Shown: positions 1-9,224 of the stretch, piece after piece
Layout: every line of letters starts with the position of its first letter
Position numbering within the stretch: the stretch's first letter is position 1
DNA from: Paenibacillus protaetiae
GTDB lineage: Bacteria; Bacillota; Bacilli; Paenibacillales; Paenibacillaceae
Assembly (NCBI RefSeq): GCF_004135365.1
Contig: NZ_CP035492.1
Location: 2,273,501 to 2,337,500, forward strand
DNA: 64,000 nt
Reading direction: 5' to 3'
Notes under the pieces: model-generated
Told to the model about the DNA's origin: nothing
Databases searched by the model: none
What the model saw: the letters and a program-made list of their open reading frames with translations, nothing else
Made by a program: the position numbers and the translations under genes

Positions 1-919
1 CCTTTTGAAACGTATCGTATACGGCTCTTATTCCCTCTTCGAGCGGAATTGAAGCTTTCCAGCCGAGTTCATTAATCCTTGTCACATCAACAAGTTTTCG
101 CGGCGTGCCATCTGGTATAGAAGAATTGAATACGACTTCTCCCTCATAACCAACAACATCTTTGATTAGGTAAGCCAGTTCTTTAATTGAGATATCTTCA
201 CCAACACCAATATTTACAATTTCGTTTCCCTCAAAATTGTTCATTAAAAATAAGCAAGCGTCTGCCAAGTCATCAGCATGAAGAAACTCCCGACGCGGTA
301 AGCCTGTTCCCCATACCTCAACTTGAATTGCGTGATTAACTTTCGCTTCATGAAATTTACGAATAAGAGCAGGAAGAACATGTGAAGTTTTAAGATCAAA
401 GTTATCATTTGGGCCATACATATTCGTTGGCATTACTGAGATATAGTTAGTTCCATACTGTCTGTTATAAGATTGGCACATAGTTATTCCTGCAATTTTT
501 GCAATTGCATAGGGCTGATTCGTAGGCTCAAGCTCCCCAGTCAATAGGTACTCTTCTTTCATTGGCTGAGGTGCAAATTTTGGATAAATACAGGTTGATC
601 CTAAGAATAGAAGCTTTTTTACTCCAAAACGGTAAGCTGCATCTATTACATTCGTTTGAATAAGCAAATTATCCCTTATAAAATCAGCCGGATATTCACT
701 GTTTGCAACAATCCCCCCAACCTTTGCAGCAGCAAGAAATACGTAATCGATTTTTTCTTGTTCAAAAAAATGAAAAACTGAATTGCGATCTTGAAGATCC
801 AATTCAGTTCTTGAACGCAAAACCGTATTCGAGTAACCATTTTTATGTAATGCTCTCGTTATCGCAGAGCCAACCAACCCTCGATGACCAGCCACATAGA
901 TCGTGGAATTAATATCCAT
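1..919 (-). CDS. fcl: GDP-L-fucose synthase, 3' end cut by window edge
   Basis: NAD(P)-dependent epimerase/reductase that converts GDP-4-keto-6-deoxymannose to GDP-L-fucose, a nucleotide sugar for surface polysaccharide. The visible 306 codons begin with a Rossmann motif (GHRGLVGS, residues 10-17) and carry the extended-SDR catalytic set: Ser in GSTCIYP and the YAIAK Tyr/Lys pair. The ATG follows a GAGG ribosome site. The family is about 310-320 residues, so only the last few are missing. It lies 20 bases downstream of the sugar transferase gene and is probably the distal part of the same exopolysaccharide operon. Confidence 0.9.
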   Translation of the reverse strand, partial: MDINSTIYVAGHRGLVGSAITRALHKNGYSNTVLRSRTELDLQDRNSVFHFFEQEKIDYVFLAAAKVGGIVANSEYPADFIRDNLLIQTNVIDAAYRFGVKKLLFLGSTCIYPKFAPQPMKEEYLLTGELEPTNQPYAIAKIAGITMCQSYNRQYGTNYISVMPTNMYGPNDNFDLKTSHVLPALIRKFHEAKVNHAIQVEVWGTGLPRREFLHADDLADACLFLMNNFEGNEIVNIGVGEDISIKELAYLIKDVVGYEGEVVFNSSIPDGTPRKLVDVTRINELGWKASIPLEEGIRAVYDTFQK

Positions 920-939
920 ATTTATTCAACTCCTCATAA

Positions 940-1632
940 CTAGTATGCATCTTGGGACCCTCTTAAAGCCCTCGCAGTCTTTATCAAGATCTTTATATCC
1001 ATCCCAATATTGCGTTTATGAATATATTCCAAATCAAGTTCAACCATCTCTTTAAAGCCCAGACGATTTCGACCGCTGACTTGCCAGAGACCGGTGCAAC
1101 CAGGCAAAATACTTAAACGTTTTTTATCATATGCTGTATATTCTTCTACTTCACGCGGCAGAGGGGGACGTGGTCCTACTAACGACATGTCCCCACGAAT
1201 TACATTCCAAAGCTGAGGCAGCTCATCGATGCTGGTACGCCGTATGAATCCTCCTATTCGAGTTATTCGAGGATCGTCTTTGATTTTAAACATAGCCCCT
1301 TTAATCTCGTTTCTATCCAGCAAATTTTCCAGTAATTCTTCTGCGTTCGTTACCATGGATCGGAATTTGTACATTCGAAAAGGTTTTTCGTCCTTACCTA
1401 CACGAGTCTGATAAAAGAATACAGAACCTTTCGGATCCTCTAACTTAATCAAAATAGAGACAATAATAAATAGAGGTGACAAAAAAGCTAAACCAATAAA
1501 AGCTAGTGTAAAATCCATCATTCGTTTCACCACTAAATATTTTTCTGTAGTTCTAGTTTTTCCATCAGCAAAAGTGGTATAATTCCCCTCTATAACGGCT
1601 TCAGTATCATTTCGCTGCGGCGTAGGAGACAT
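940..1632 (-). CDS. Undecaprenyl-phosphate sugar phosphotransferase (priming glycosyltransferase)
   Basis: Monotopic phosphoglycosyl transferase of the bacterial sugar transferase family, which loads the first sugar-1-phosphate onto undecaprenyl phosphate at the membrane. It is the short form (230 aa): one hydrophobic re-entrant segment near residues 35-60, then the catalytic domain with KFRSM, DELPQLWNVIRGDMSLVGPRP and PGCTGLWQVSGRN motifs. The start ATG has a GAGGTG site. It follows galU by 7 bases, so the two are co-transcribed. The sugar transferred (Gal, Glc or GlcNAc) cannot be read from sequence. Confidence 0.9.
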   Translation of the reverse strand: MSPTPQRNDTEAVIEGNYTTFADGKTRTTEKYLVVKRMMDFTLAFIGLAFLSPLFIIVSILIKLEDPKGSVFFYQTRVGKDEKPFRMYKFRSMVTNAEELLENLLDRNEIKGAMFKIKDDPRITRIGGFIRRTSIDELPQLWNVIRGDMSLVGPRPPLPREVEEYTAYDKKRLSILPGCTGLWQVSGRNRLGFKEMVELDLEYIHKRNIGMDIKILIKTARALRGSQDAY

Positions 1633-1639
1633 GTACTAT

Positions 1640-2539
1640 TCACCTCATTAAGGTATTTATTTTACCTAGGTGTTCACGCTCTACAATTGTTTCCAATTTA
1701 GCTAATAGAGGTACACTAAGTTCTGGGTTTTGAAGAGCGAATTCAAGTGTTGTCATAATAAATCCAAGTTTTTCTCCCACATCATAACGAGTACCCTGGA
1801 AGTCGAATGCATAAACTCCTTGAATTTCATTCAATTTCTGAATTGCATCGGTAAGCTGAATTTCTCCTCCAGCACCAGCTTCTTGTTGTTCAAGGAATGT
1901 AAATATATCAGGCGTCAAAATATATCTGCCCATAATGGCAAGATTAGATGGAGATTGCCCTGGTGCAGGTTTTTCAACAAAAGTTTCAACTTCGTATAAT
2001 CGACCAAGTTTTTTTACCGGAGCAACAATTCCGTACCGATGTGTTTCATTATCAAGTACAGTCTGTACGCCTATTACCGACTTCTGCACTTGCTCATATT
2101 GTTCTGCCAATTGCCGAATGCACGGTGTATCTGCTTGAACAATGTCATCTCCGAGCAAAACAGCAAATGGCTCATTTCCAATAAAGTTTCTGGCGCACCA
2201 GACAGCATGACCGAGTCCTTTAGCTTCTTTTTGTCTAATGTAGTGAATATCAACGTTTGAAGAACGTTGTACTTCATCAAGCAGATCAAATTTTCCTTTG
2301 CTGAACAAATTATTTTCAAGCTCAAAAGCATGATCAAAATGATCTTCAATGGCACGCTTACCCTTACCGGTAACAATAATAATGTCTTCTATTCCTGATT
2401 CTATTGCTTCTTCAACAATATATTGAATTGTTGGTTTATCTACGATAGGGAGCATTTCTTTGGGCATCGCCTTCGTAGCGGGCAAAAACCTTGTGCCAAG
2501 ACCAGCTGCAGGAATGATCGCTTTTTTTACTTTTTTCAT
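1640..2539 (-). CDS. galU: UTP-glucose-1-phosphate uridylyltransferase
   Basis: Makes UDP-glucose from UTP and glucose-1-phosphate (GalU/GtaB family), feeding exopolysaccharide and wall glycosylation. The 299-aa length is normal. The N-terminus carries the nucleotide-binding signature [19 protein letters not shown] (residues 11-29), followed by the family motifs [11 protein letters not shown] and LGDDI and the sugar-binding EKP. It sits between the tyrosine kinase gene and the priming transferase gene in a minus-strand exopolysaccharide block; a long inverted repeat lies in the gap upstream. Confidence 0.95.
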   Translation of the reverse strand: MKKVKKAIIPAAGLGTRFLPATKAMPKEMLPIVDKPTIQYIVEEAIESGIEDIIIVTGKGKRAIEDHFDHAFELENNLFSKGKFDLLDEVQRSSNVDIHYIRQKEAKGLGHAVWCARNFIGNEPFAVLLGDDIVQADTPCIRQLAEQYEQVQKSVIGVQTVLDNETHRYGIVAPVKKLGRLYEVETFVEKPAPGQSPSNLAIMGRYILTPDIFTFLEQQEAGAGGEIQLTDAIQKLNEIQGVYAFDFQGTRYDVGEKLGFIMTTLEFALQNPELSVPLLAKLETIVEREHLGKINTLMR

Positions 2540-2571
2540 TTTTACAACCCCTACCCTTCGATTTTTTTTTA

Positions 2572-2620
2572 AAAATTCCAGCTATATTCATTTGTATAAA
2601 ACGAATATAGCTGGAATTTT
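2572..2620. terminator. 18-bp perfect inverted repeat between kinase gene and galU
   Basis: Arms 2572-2589 and 2603-2620 are perfectly complementary with a 13-base loop. In the direction of the operon the 3' arm ends in a run of T, so it may be a partial terminator or attenuator between the kinase and galU. It could also stabilise the processed mRNA. A weaker GGGGC/CCCC dyad lies just next to it. Confidence 0.5.
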
Positions 2621-2747
2621 TAAATGGGGCATTTAACCCCGCCTCTCGTCACGCCTTCGACAATTATGTCTAAGGTTTGTTTAACCCACAGCGTGACCGA
2701 GTGCCTCCAATGATAAAGGTTTAGTAGGCATTACCTTTGAAGCAGTT

Positions 2748-3428
2748 TTATCCGTAATATTTCATATAGAATATATCTTGATCATCCTTACTTGTTTGAT
2801 TAAGTACAAAGCCAATCATAGATGCGTTCACGTGTTCTAATTGTTTGATTGCTTTGTTCAGATGCTGTTTCTTCACTCTGCCCGCACCAGCAACTAGGAT
2901 GACACCGTCGCATAAAGTACTAATGATTGACCCATCAATCACAGCCAATATTGGGGGCGTATCAATTAATACAATTTCGTATTTATCTCGCAGTTGAGTT
3001 AAGAATTCTCGCATATTCTCAGAAGACAATAATTCAGAAGGGTTCTCAGGGATAGGTCCGGAAGGAAGAATAGACAAGTTGTCTATGATAGTATCTTGGA
3101 TTGCTGATTCAATTGAAGATGGATGGGATAATATTGTGCTCAACCCAAGTCGGTTAGTTTTTTCAAAAACTTGATGAAGAGAGGGCTTTCTCATGTCGGC
3201 ATCGATTAACAAAACCTTTTTTCCCTCTTGAGCATAAGTAACTGCAAGGTTGCTGACTGTTGTGGTTTTGCCTTCACCGGCCACTGATGACGTAACCATT
3301 ATGATTTGTAACGAATGCTCTAATGAACTGTATTGAATATTTGTTCTTAAAGTTCTATACACTTCGGAAATCGGTGATTTGGGATTAACAGTTACAATTA
3401 AACTGCTGTCATTGATTGAGCGTCGCAT
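2748..3428 (-). CDS. CpsD/CapB-type bacterial tyrosine kinase
   Basis: Cytoplasmic BY-kinase (YwqD/EpsB type, 226 aa) that autophosphorylates on a C-terminal Tyr cluster and controls polysaccharide polymerisation with its membrane partner. Visible motifs are Walker A (VAGEGKTT, about residues 49-56), Walker A' (LLIDADMRKP), Walker B (LIDTPP) and a C-terminal YMKYYG cluster. The start chosen is the ATG preceded by GTAGGTG at good spacing; a GTG 12 bases upstream is possible. The start overlaps the end of the chain-length regulator gene, as usual for this pair. Confidence 0.9.
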   Translation of the reverse strand: MRRSINDSSLIVTVNPKSPISEVYRTLRTNIQYSSLEHSLQIIMVTSSVAGEGKTTTVSNLAVTYAQEGKKVLLIDADMRKPSLHQVFEKTNRLGLSTILSHPSSIESAIQDTIIDNLSILPSGPIPENPSELLSSENMREFLTQLRDKYEIVLIDTPPILAVIDGSIISTLCDGVILVAGAGRVKKQHLNKAIKQLEHVNASMIGFVLNQTSKDDQDIFYMKYYG

Positions 3429-4167
3429 ATGAAGTGTCACCTACTTGTTTGTTGTTATTTACAACCATTTTGCGCGAGGCTTTTAAATCATCTTTAGAAA
3501 TCTTCCCTACAACAGCTAGAACCGGGAGCTGGAGCAGCTCTCCAACTTCGTTCTCCGTCTTCAAAGTATCGTCCAGATAATCAATGAAAAAAACAATTCC
3601 GATTGCAATCATAAGTGAGATAATAAAACTGATTATAATATTCATAATTGGATTAAAATTAATTGGTGAAGGATTTGCCTCAGGATCCGCCTTTGTTAAT
3701 ATCGTTATGTTGTCAATACTCATAATATTTGGAATTTGATCTTTAAACACTTCAGCTACTGCGTTCACAATATCAGCTGCTTTTTTATAAGAATAATCCT
3801 GATAAGATAAATTCATAACCTGAGAGTTACTAGCTGCAGTCACCGATATTTTAGCTGCAATTTCCCCAGGGCTAGCATTTAAATCAGGATACTTCTCCAC
3901 TACTTTGTCCATAATAGCCTCTGACTTAATAATTTCTTTGTAAGAATTAATTAAATAAAAACTAGTCTGAATGTTGCCTACATTAACAGAAGTCACTTGA
4001 TCATTAGTCCCATTGGATTGATTGACAATAATTTTTGAGTTAGCAAAATATATAGGTGTTGTTAAAACAGTGCTTTTAATTGCTGCAGCAGTAACCCCTG
4101 CAAAGACAATCAATGCGATAAGCCACCACTTCTTAGCCATAATCTTAAAATATTGTTTCAGTTCCAT
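3409..4167 (-). CDS. Wzz/YveK-type polysaccharide chain-length regulator
   Basis: Membrane modulator (252 aa) that activates the neighbouring BY-kinase and sets polymer length. It has two membrane segments, near residues 14-32 and 173-195, flanking an external domain, and a short cytoplasmic tail as expected for the split Gram-positive kinase pair. The Pro-rich segment ANPSPINFNP before the second helix is typical. It is the first gene of the visible operon, with about 350 bases of regulatory space upstream. Overlap with the kinase gene suggests translational coupling. Confidence 0.85.
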   Translation of the reverse strand: MELKQYFKIMAKKWWLIALIVFAGVTAAAIKSTVLTTPIYFANSKIIVNQSNGTNDQVTSVNVGNIQTSFYLINSYKEIIKSEAIMDKVVEKYPDLNASPGEIAAKISVTAASNSQVMNLSYQDYSYKKAADIVNAVAEVFKDQIPNIMSIDNITILTKADPEANPSPINFNPIMNIIISFIISLMIAIGIVFFIDYLDDTLKTENEVGELLQLPVLAVVGKISKDDLKASRKMVVNNNKQVGDTSYATLNQ

Positions 4168-4522
4168 AGCCCTAAAAACCCCCGCTCAATTCTAATATGA
4201 TAGGTAGTTAAACCTATATTCCAATATAACGTCCGACAAAAATAAACAAGATTACAGGATATGTCACAATCAAATGATACAATATGTATTGTTTACATCC
4301 ACTACTTTAAGATACAGAATGTAACATGTCAACCCTTATTTCAATTGTTTTCAATTGTTTGACACAAAATGTATCAATTCATTCAATGGTAACGTTTGCA
4401 ATAGATCAACAGCTCGCCATCCATTCCCCTTTCGTCTATACCCTTAACTTGCATATATTTGGTTTCAGGGGTTATAGTTTTCTACTATATAATAGAAGCG
4501 TTTTCACAAAAGGAGGATCCAC
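4168..4522. other. Intergenic region between divergent exopolysaccharide and VanZ genes
   Basis: This AT-rich stretch must hold promoters for both directions. A 14-bp dyad (ACAATATGTATTGT, 4279-4292) and several GATACA-like repeats nearby could be operator sites for the exopolysaccharide operon. A TATAAT at 4488-4493 lies 30 bases before the VanZ start, but no good -35 box is visible. No gene is seen here. Confidence 0.4.
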
Positions 4523-4942
4523 GTGCGCATCACACTTACAATCATCTGGGCAATCGCCCTGTTCATCTTCACTTGCTCCTTCAATTTCCACCAACTAATC
4601 ACGGAGCACTACATTCATTTCGTCCACAACTCTCATCCCGATTGGTCGGAACTGTTCAAGCTGGACTTTGAGTTTGACGATTCGGAATGGGTTACGCGCA
4701 AAATCGGCCATTTTGTCGGATTCGGATTGCTTGGGGTACTGGCGTCGAACTTTGGCAAATATAAGTCTGCTTTCTTGTATTCTGTAATGTACGCAGCTTT
4801 AACGGAGGTGCTGCAGTTGTTTTTCTTCCGTGGCGGACGGATATATGACATCATAAATGATTCCGCAGGCATCCTGTTTGCTTATGTAGTGTGTCGTATT
4901 GTTTTCGGGACAAGCCAGAGACATAAAAGAAAGGTCAAATAA
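4523..4942 (+). CDS. VanZ-like family membrane protein
   Basis: Small integral membrane protein (139 aa) of the VanZ-like family. It has a signal-like first helix (residues 3-20) and the core motif RKIGHFVGFGLLG followed by ALTEVLQLFF and GRIYDIINDSAG, which is the family's conserved Glu and Asp pattern. The start is GTG with a strong AGGAGG 6 bases upstream. VanZ itself gives low teicoplanin resistance by an unknown mechanism; most chromosomal homologues have no known role, so no resistance function is claimed. Confidence 0.85.
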   Translation: MRITLTIIWAIALFIFTCSFNFHQLITEHYIHFVHNSHPDWSELFKLDFEFDDSEWVTRKIGHFVGFGLLGVLASNFGKYKSAFLYSVMYAALTEVLQLFFFRGGRIYDIINDSAGILFAYVVCRIVFGTSQRHKRKVK

Positions 4943-5041
4943 TACGGTTTTTTCTATATATTGTGTACTATTTTTCAATATGCTATATTATTAATCGGAA
5001 TCGATAGACAATATGATATTCATGTCATTCTATTGGCGCTT

Positions 5042-5058
5042 AGGAGGAGTAGCTTATC
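5042..5058 (+). promoter_or_regulatory. Ribosome site implying a non-AUG (AUC) start for ccpN
   Basis: A consensus AGGAGG (5042-5047) is followed by an 8-base spacer and the codon ATC (5056-5058). No ATG, GTG or TTG lies at a suitable distance. Translation from ATC gives an N-terminus that aligns with CcpN proteins, whereas the first normal start (TTG at 5077) would cut into the helix-turn-helix. Confidence 0.55.
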
Positions 5059-5709
5059 CAACTTACGACAAGGCAATTGGAACTGCTTGATCTGGTTAAA
5101 AAGCATGCGCCGGTTACCGGCGATCAATTGGCTGAGCATCTAGGCGTTAGCCGCCCGACACTCAGGTCTGATTTGTCACTGCTTGTCATGCTGGGCATGC
5201 TGGATGCTAAGCCGAAGGTTGGTTATTTCCTCGGAAATGTACTGGATACGGGGAACAGGTCCGCGCGGCTTTTTCAATCGATTACGGTTCGAGAAGTGAT
5301 GGGGATTCCTGTAAATATTCCAGATAAGCTGTCCGTTCATGACGCGGTTATTACATTGTTTACCGAAAATGCCGACACGCTCCTCATTGTGAATGATCAC
5401 AAACGGTTTGTGGGTATCGTTACACCTAAGGATTTGCTGAAAATCACTCTCGGCAATTCATCTGCCGCTGCGATTCCGATCAGCCTGGTAATGACCCGTT
5501 ATCCCAATATTGTAACGGTTCTGCCGGATGACTCTGTATTAAGCGCTATACATAAAATGCTCCTTCACCAGGTGGATTGTTTGCCGGTTATTAACCCGAA
5601 TCCAGATGTTATGCAGCTGCCGGAAGTTGCCGGTTGGCTGTCCAAATCCAACATCGTCCGCTTGATGTCTGACGCATCGGCAGCGGAACAGGGGGAAGCT
5701 TGCCTATGA
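5056..5709 (+). CDS. ccpN: CcpN-type transcriptional repressor of gluconeogenesis (HTH plus two CBS domains)
   Basis: In Bacillus, CcpN represses gapB and pckA when glycolytic substrates are present. The protein (about 217 aa) has an N-terminal winged HTH (TGDQLAEHLGVSRPTLRSDLSLL), the conserved linker AKPKVGYF, and two CBS domains from about residue 80 to the end that likely sense a nucleotide. The start is probably a non-standard ATC at 5056, placed by an AGGAGG site and family alignment; a TTG at 5077 is the fallback. The stop overlaps the next start (ATGA), so it is coupled to yqfL. Confidence 0.85.
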   Translation: MQLTTRQLELLDLVKKHAPVTGDQLAEHLGVSRPTLRSDLSLLVMLGMLDAKPKVGYFLGNVLDTGNRSARLFQSITVREVMGIPVNIPDKLSVHDAVITLFTENADTLLIVNDHKRFVGIVTPKDLLKITLGNSSAAAIPISLVMTRYPNIVTVLPDDSVLSAIHKMLLHQVDCLPVINPNPDVMQLPEVAGWLSKSNIVRLMSDASAAEQGEACL

Positions 5710-6527
5710 TGCCACTACAGGATCAGGAGCAGCAGTACATCTATGTATGCTCTGATGCGGTTGGGGAAACCGCTGAAGCTGTCGCCAAAGCAACGCTTCG
5801 GCAATTCTCATCCTCAACATCGGTAAAGGTGAAGCGGTACGGCCATATTAAGACCGAAGATGAAATTGCGGAAATTGTGAAAGAAGCAGCCGCTCATGGC
5901 GGTTTCATCAGCTACACGCTTGTCCTGCCTGAACTTCGTGAAGCGATGCGGCTGGAAGCTGTGCGGCAGGGCGTTCCTGCTGTAGATGTCATGGGGCCGA
6001 TGATGGAAGCTTTCATTGATACGTTCGGCAGCTTCCCGAAACGGACGCCCGGCTTGCTGCATTCCATCGATGCCGATTACATCCGCCGGATGGAGGCCAT
6101 TGAGTTCGCTGTCCGTTATGATGACGGTAAAGATGCGCGGGGCTTCACGCAAGCGGAAGTTGTGCTGATTGGCGTATCCCGCACATCGAAAACGCCGTTA
6201 AGCATCTTCTTGTCCCATAAAGGCATACGGACCGCTAATCTTCCGCTGATGCCGGAGGTGAAAGTTCCACCGGAGCTGACAACCGGTCCGGGAAGGCTTA
6301 TCGTTGGTCTGACGATGAATCCCGAACAGCTTCTCGGCATTCGAACGGAGCGGTTAAAAGCGCTTGGCCTTCCGGCTCCAAGCCATTATGCGTCGCTCGA
6401 ACGCATTATGGAGGAAATGAACTATGCATCCGAAATCATGGAATCGCTTGGCTGTCCTGTTATTGATGTAACGAACCGGGCTATTGAGGAAACGGCCGGT
6501 ATTATAATGAATTGGCTTTATCGCTAG
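5706..6527 (+). CDS. yqfL: Pyruvate, phosphate dikinase regulatory protein (bifunctional kinase/phosphorylase)
   Basis: DUF299/PpsR family protein of 273 aa. Relatives switch PPDK or PEP synthase off by ADP-dependent Thr phosphorylation and on by Pi-dependent dephosphorylation. The P-loop signature GVSRTSKTPLS lies in the middle of the protein, and the N-terminal YVCSDAVGETAEAV motif is typical. The start chosen (ATG 5706) overlaps the ccpN stop and has GGGGGA upstream; a TTG 6 bases earlier is too close to that site. The ccpN-yqfL pair is the same as in Bacillus. Confidence 0.9.
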   Translation: MMPLQDQEQQYIYVCSDAVGETAEAVAKATLRQFSSSTSVKVKRYGHIKTEDEIAEIVKEAAAHGGFISYTLVLPELREAMRLEAVRQGVPAVDVMGPMMEAFIDTFGSFPKRTPGLLHSIDADYIRRMEAIEFAVRYDDGKDARGFTQAEVVLIGVSRTSKTPLSIFLSHKGIRTANLPLMPEVKVPPELTTGPGRLIVGLTMNPEQLLGIRTERLKALGLPAPSHYASLERIMEEMNYASEIMESLGCPVIDVTNRAIEETAGIIMNWLYR

Positions 6528-6693
6528 TGGACAGGTATGGAATTTGTTCAAATGGCAACAACGAAAGTAGATGCCCGTTTATAAGCAGCACTGATAATGC
6601 GAGCGAAGCTTTCGACTATAGCTTGCTGAGGCAGGCCTAGGGCTCAGAAAGCCCGGTCAAGCCGACGCTTTTATATGAGAGGGTGTATAGCAA

Positions 6694-7662
6694 ATGGAAC
6701 GCGAACTTTCACTTGAGCTTATTCGGGTAACCGAGCTGGCCGCTTTGGCTTCTGCCCCATGGATGGGACGCGGCGACAAGAACGCCGCCGATGGTGCGGC
6801 TACAGAGGCCATGCGCCGAATGTTCGACACCGTATCGATTCAAGGAACGGTAGTCATTGGCGAAGGGGAAATGGATGAAGCGCCTATGCTCTACATCGGT
6901 GAGCAGGTTGGCAGCATGAATGGACCTGAAGTAGATGTAGCCGTAGATCCGCTGGAAGGCACAGAACTTGTAACTAAAGGCTTGAACAACGCGCTTGCTG
7001 TACTGGCCGTTGCACCAAAAGGACAGCTTCTCCATGCTCCCGATATGTATATGGAAAAGCTGGCGGTTGGCCCGGCTCTGGCAGGCAAATTAAGCCTTGA
7101 TGACCCCATCCACACAACAGTGGAGAAAGCCGCTCTTGCGCTTGGCAAACCGGTTTCGGATTTGACCGTTATGCTTCTGGACCGCGAACGGCATGAACAG
7201 ATGATTACGGAACTCCGCAGAATGGGTGTGCGCATCAAGTTCCTGTCCAATGGTGATGTAGCCGGAGCGATGGCGCCGGCATTCCCGGAAACCGGCATCG
7301 ATCTGTATGTCGGATCGGGCGGCGCTCCTGAAGGCGTGCTTGCTGCAGCTGCTCTTAAATGTTTAGGCGGTGAACTTCAAGGCCGCTTGCTGCCAGAAAA
7401 TGAAGAACAATATGAACGGTGCTTGTCGATGGGCCTTACCGACCCAAGGAAACTGCTTCATGTGGATGACATGGTTGGCACCAGCGACGTCATGTTTGCC
7501 GCAACAGGTGTAACACCTGGGGAATTCCTTGGCGGCGTCCGTTATTTCCCGGATCAGCGTGCAGAAACTCATTCCATGGTTATGCGTGCTCAAACCCGGA
7601 CCGTTCGCTACATTAGAACATTGCACTATTTGCCTAACAAACCGCTGCTTCGCGATAAATAA
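6694..7662 (+). CDS. glpX: Fructose-1,6-bisphosphatase class II
   Basis: GlpX-type FBPase (322 aa) hydrolyses fructose-1,6-bisphosphate to fructose-6-phosphate in gluconeogenesis. Metal and substrate residues are visible: GEGEMDEAPM near residue 57 and DPLEGTELVTKG near residue 85. The start ATG follows GAGAGGGTG. It lies 166 bases after yqfL on the same strand, so three gluconeogenesis-linked genes sit together, though the gap suggests a separate promoter. Confidence 0.95.
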   Translation: MERELSLELIRVTELAALASAPWMGRGDKNAADGAATEAMRRMFDTVSIQGTVVIGEGEMDEAPMLYIGEQVGSMNGPEVDVAVDPLEGTELVTKGLNNALAVLAVAPKGQLLHAPDMYMEKLAVGPALAGKLSLDDPIHTTVEKAALALGKPVSDLTVMLLDRERHEQMITELRRMGVRIKFLSNGDVAGAMAPAFPETGIDLYVGSGGAPEGVLAAAALKCLGGELQGRLLPENEEQYERCLSMGLTDPRKLLHVDDMVGTSDVMFAATGVTPGEFLGGVRYFPDQRAETHSMVMRAQTRTVRYIRTLHYLPNKPLLRDK

Positions 7663-7717
7663 AAGGAAACCGAAGCGCGGAAATTTACATTCACCTATTT
7701 AGGAGGACACAGTATAC

Positions 7718-8116
7718 ATGTCACGTACGTTTGTTATGGTTAAACCGGATGGAGTAGAACGCGGCCTGATTGGAGAAATCGTTGCCCGTTTTGAATGCAA
7801 AGGATTCAAAATTAAAGAAGCTAAGCTGATGCAAATTGAGCGTTCCTTGGCTGAAACGCACTATGGCGAGCATAAAGAGCGCCCTTTCTTCGGTGATTTG
7901 GTCGACTTCATTACTTCCGGTCCGGTATTTGCCATGGTACTGGAAGGGAAGGACGCAGTGAAGAATGCCCGCTCCCTGATCGGCAAAACCAATCCGGCAG
8001 ATGCCGAGCCAGGAACGATTCGCGGCGATCTTGCGATGGACGTGTCCTCCAACATTATTCACGGATCGGATTCCGATGAAAGCGCAGAGCGTGAAATCAA
8101 ATTGTTTTTCCAGTAA
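7718..8116 (+). CDS. ndk: Nucleoside diphosphate kinase
   Basis: Transfers the gamma phosphate of ATP to NDPs through a phospho-His. The active-site His is in NIIHGSDS near residue 115, and PGTIRGDLA is the usual nucleotide-loop motif. The 132-aa length is slightly short of the typical 135-150 because the C-terminal tail is trimmed. AGGAGG lies before the ATG, and a strong terminator follows 15 bases after the stop. Confidence 0.95.
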   Translation: MSRTFVMVKPDGVERGLIGEIVARFECKGFKIKEAKLMQIERSLAETHYGEHKERPFFGDLVDFITSGPVFAMVLEGKDAVKNARSLIGKTNPADAEPGTIRGDLAMDVSSNIIHGSDSDESAEREIKLFFQ

Positions 8117-8130
8117 AAGCAGCATCCTTC

Positions 8131-8156
8131 AGCAGGCCGTTCCCGGCCTGCTTTTT
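8131..8156 (+). terminator. Rho-independent terminator after ndk
   Basis: A 9-bp stem (AGCAGGCCG/CGGCCTGCT) with a TTCC loop is followed by a T run. Confidence 0.9.
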
Positions 8157-8267
8157 ATTTTGCCCCGAATTTTCTCTTTTTTACAGTTTCTTCAATTCCC
8201 ACTGACATGCCTCTAACATTCTATCTTTACCCTAACAATAGATTTTCGTTAAGAGAGGATGGAAGCT

Positions 8268-9224
8268 ATGGCTATAACCAGGCAAGAGGTTAACTTGCAA
8301 TCCGCGCCGCAAAGACCCGCAATCAAAGAGCATATTCCTGCCTCCTTTCGCCGCCGGTGGAAGGATCACGTGCTGGGTTACTTTTTTTTAGCCCCTTCGC
8401 TTGTGTTGTTTGGCATCTTTTTATTTTATCCGCTTGTGCAGTCGGTTTACTTAAGCTTTCACTTAACCGATCCGAGAGGAAGAATCGCAGCTTTTGTCGG
8501 TCTGGACAACTACTCCCACTTATTGTCGTCTTCCGTATTCTGGAACAGCCTTAAGGTTACGGTCTATTACGCTTTATATACGGTTCCGGCCGGCATAATG
8601 ATCGGTATCGTAACGGCCGGGCTTGTCCATACAAAACTTCGCGGCATGCGGCTGTTCCAGTTTCTGTTTTCGGTACCGGTCGCCATGTCGGTGAGCACCT
8701 CGTCTGTGATATGGATGATCTTGTTCCATCCTACAATGGGCATGCTGAATTACTTCCTGAACAAGCTAGGCTTCTCTTCGGTCCAGTGGCTGACGGACGA
8801 TGCTTGGGCGCTTGTTTCTATCGCAATTATGACCGTCTGGATGAACTCCGGCCTTCATTTCATCATTTTGCTGAGCGGATTGCAGAGCATTCCGGAAGAC
8901 ATCATAGAAAGCGCTAAAATCGACGGCTCAGGCCCAGTTCGCACGTTCATTCGCATAGTGCTTCCGCTGCTGTCGCCTACGATTTTTTTTCTGATCGTAC
9001 TTTCGGTTATGAGCGCATTCCAGTCATTTGGACAAATTCATATTTTGACCAAAGGCGGGCCGGCGGGAGCTACAGACGTATTCGTATATTCCATCTACCG
9101 CGAAGCGTTTATGAATTACCAGTTCGGTACCGGCAGTGCGCTTTCGCTCGTGCTGTTCGCCATTATTTTGCTGCTGACCGCCATTCAATTCCTGTTTCTT
9201 GAAAAGAAGGTGCATTATCAATGA
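8268..9224 (+). CDS. ugpA: ABC transporter permease, sn-glycerol-3-phosphate type (UgpA-like)
   Basis: MalF-family inner membrane permease (318 aa) with six membrane segments. The conserved EAA loop is DIIESAKIDGSGPVRTFIRIVLPLL near the end. The start ATG at 8268 suits the AGAGAGG site better than the ATG 9 bases upstream. The downstream permease starts inside this stop (ATGA), and the binding protein closely resembles UgpB, so the substrate is probably glycerol-3-phosphate or a glycerophosphodiester. No ATPase gene is present, so a shared ATPase elsewhere must power it. Confidence 0.85.
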   Translation: MAITRQEVNLQSAPQRPAIKEHIPASFRRRWKDHVLGYFFLAPSLVLFGIFLFYPLVQSVYLSFHLTDPRGRIAAFVGLDNYSHLLSSSVFWNSLKVTVYYALYTVPAGIMIGIVTAGLVHTKLRGMRLFQFLFSVPVAMSVSTSSVIWMILFHPTMGMLNYFLNKLGFSSVQWLTDDAWALVSIAIMTVWMNSGLHFIILLSGLQSIPEDIIESAKIDGSGPVRTFIRIVLPLLSPTIFFLIVLSVMSAFQSFGQIHILTKGGPAGATDVFVYSIYREAFMNYQFGTGSALSLVLFAIILLLTAIQFLFLEKKVHYQ

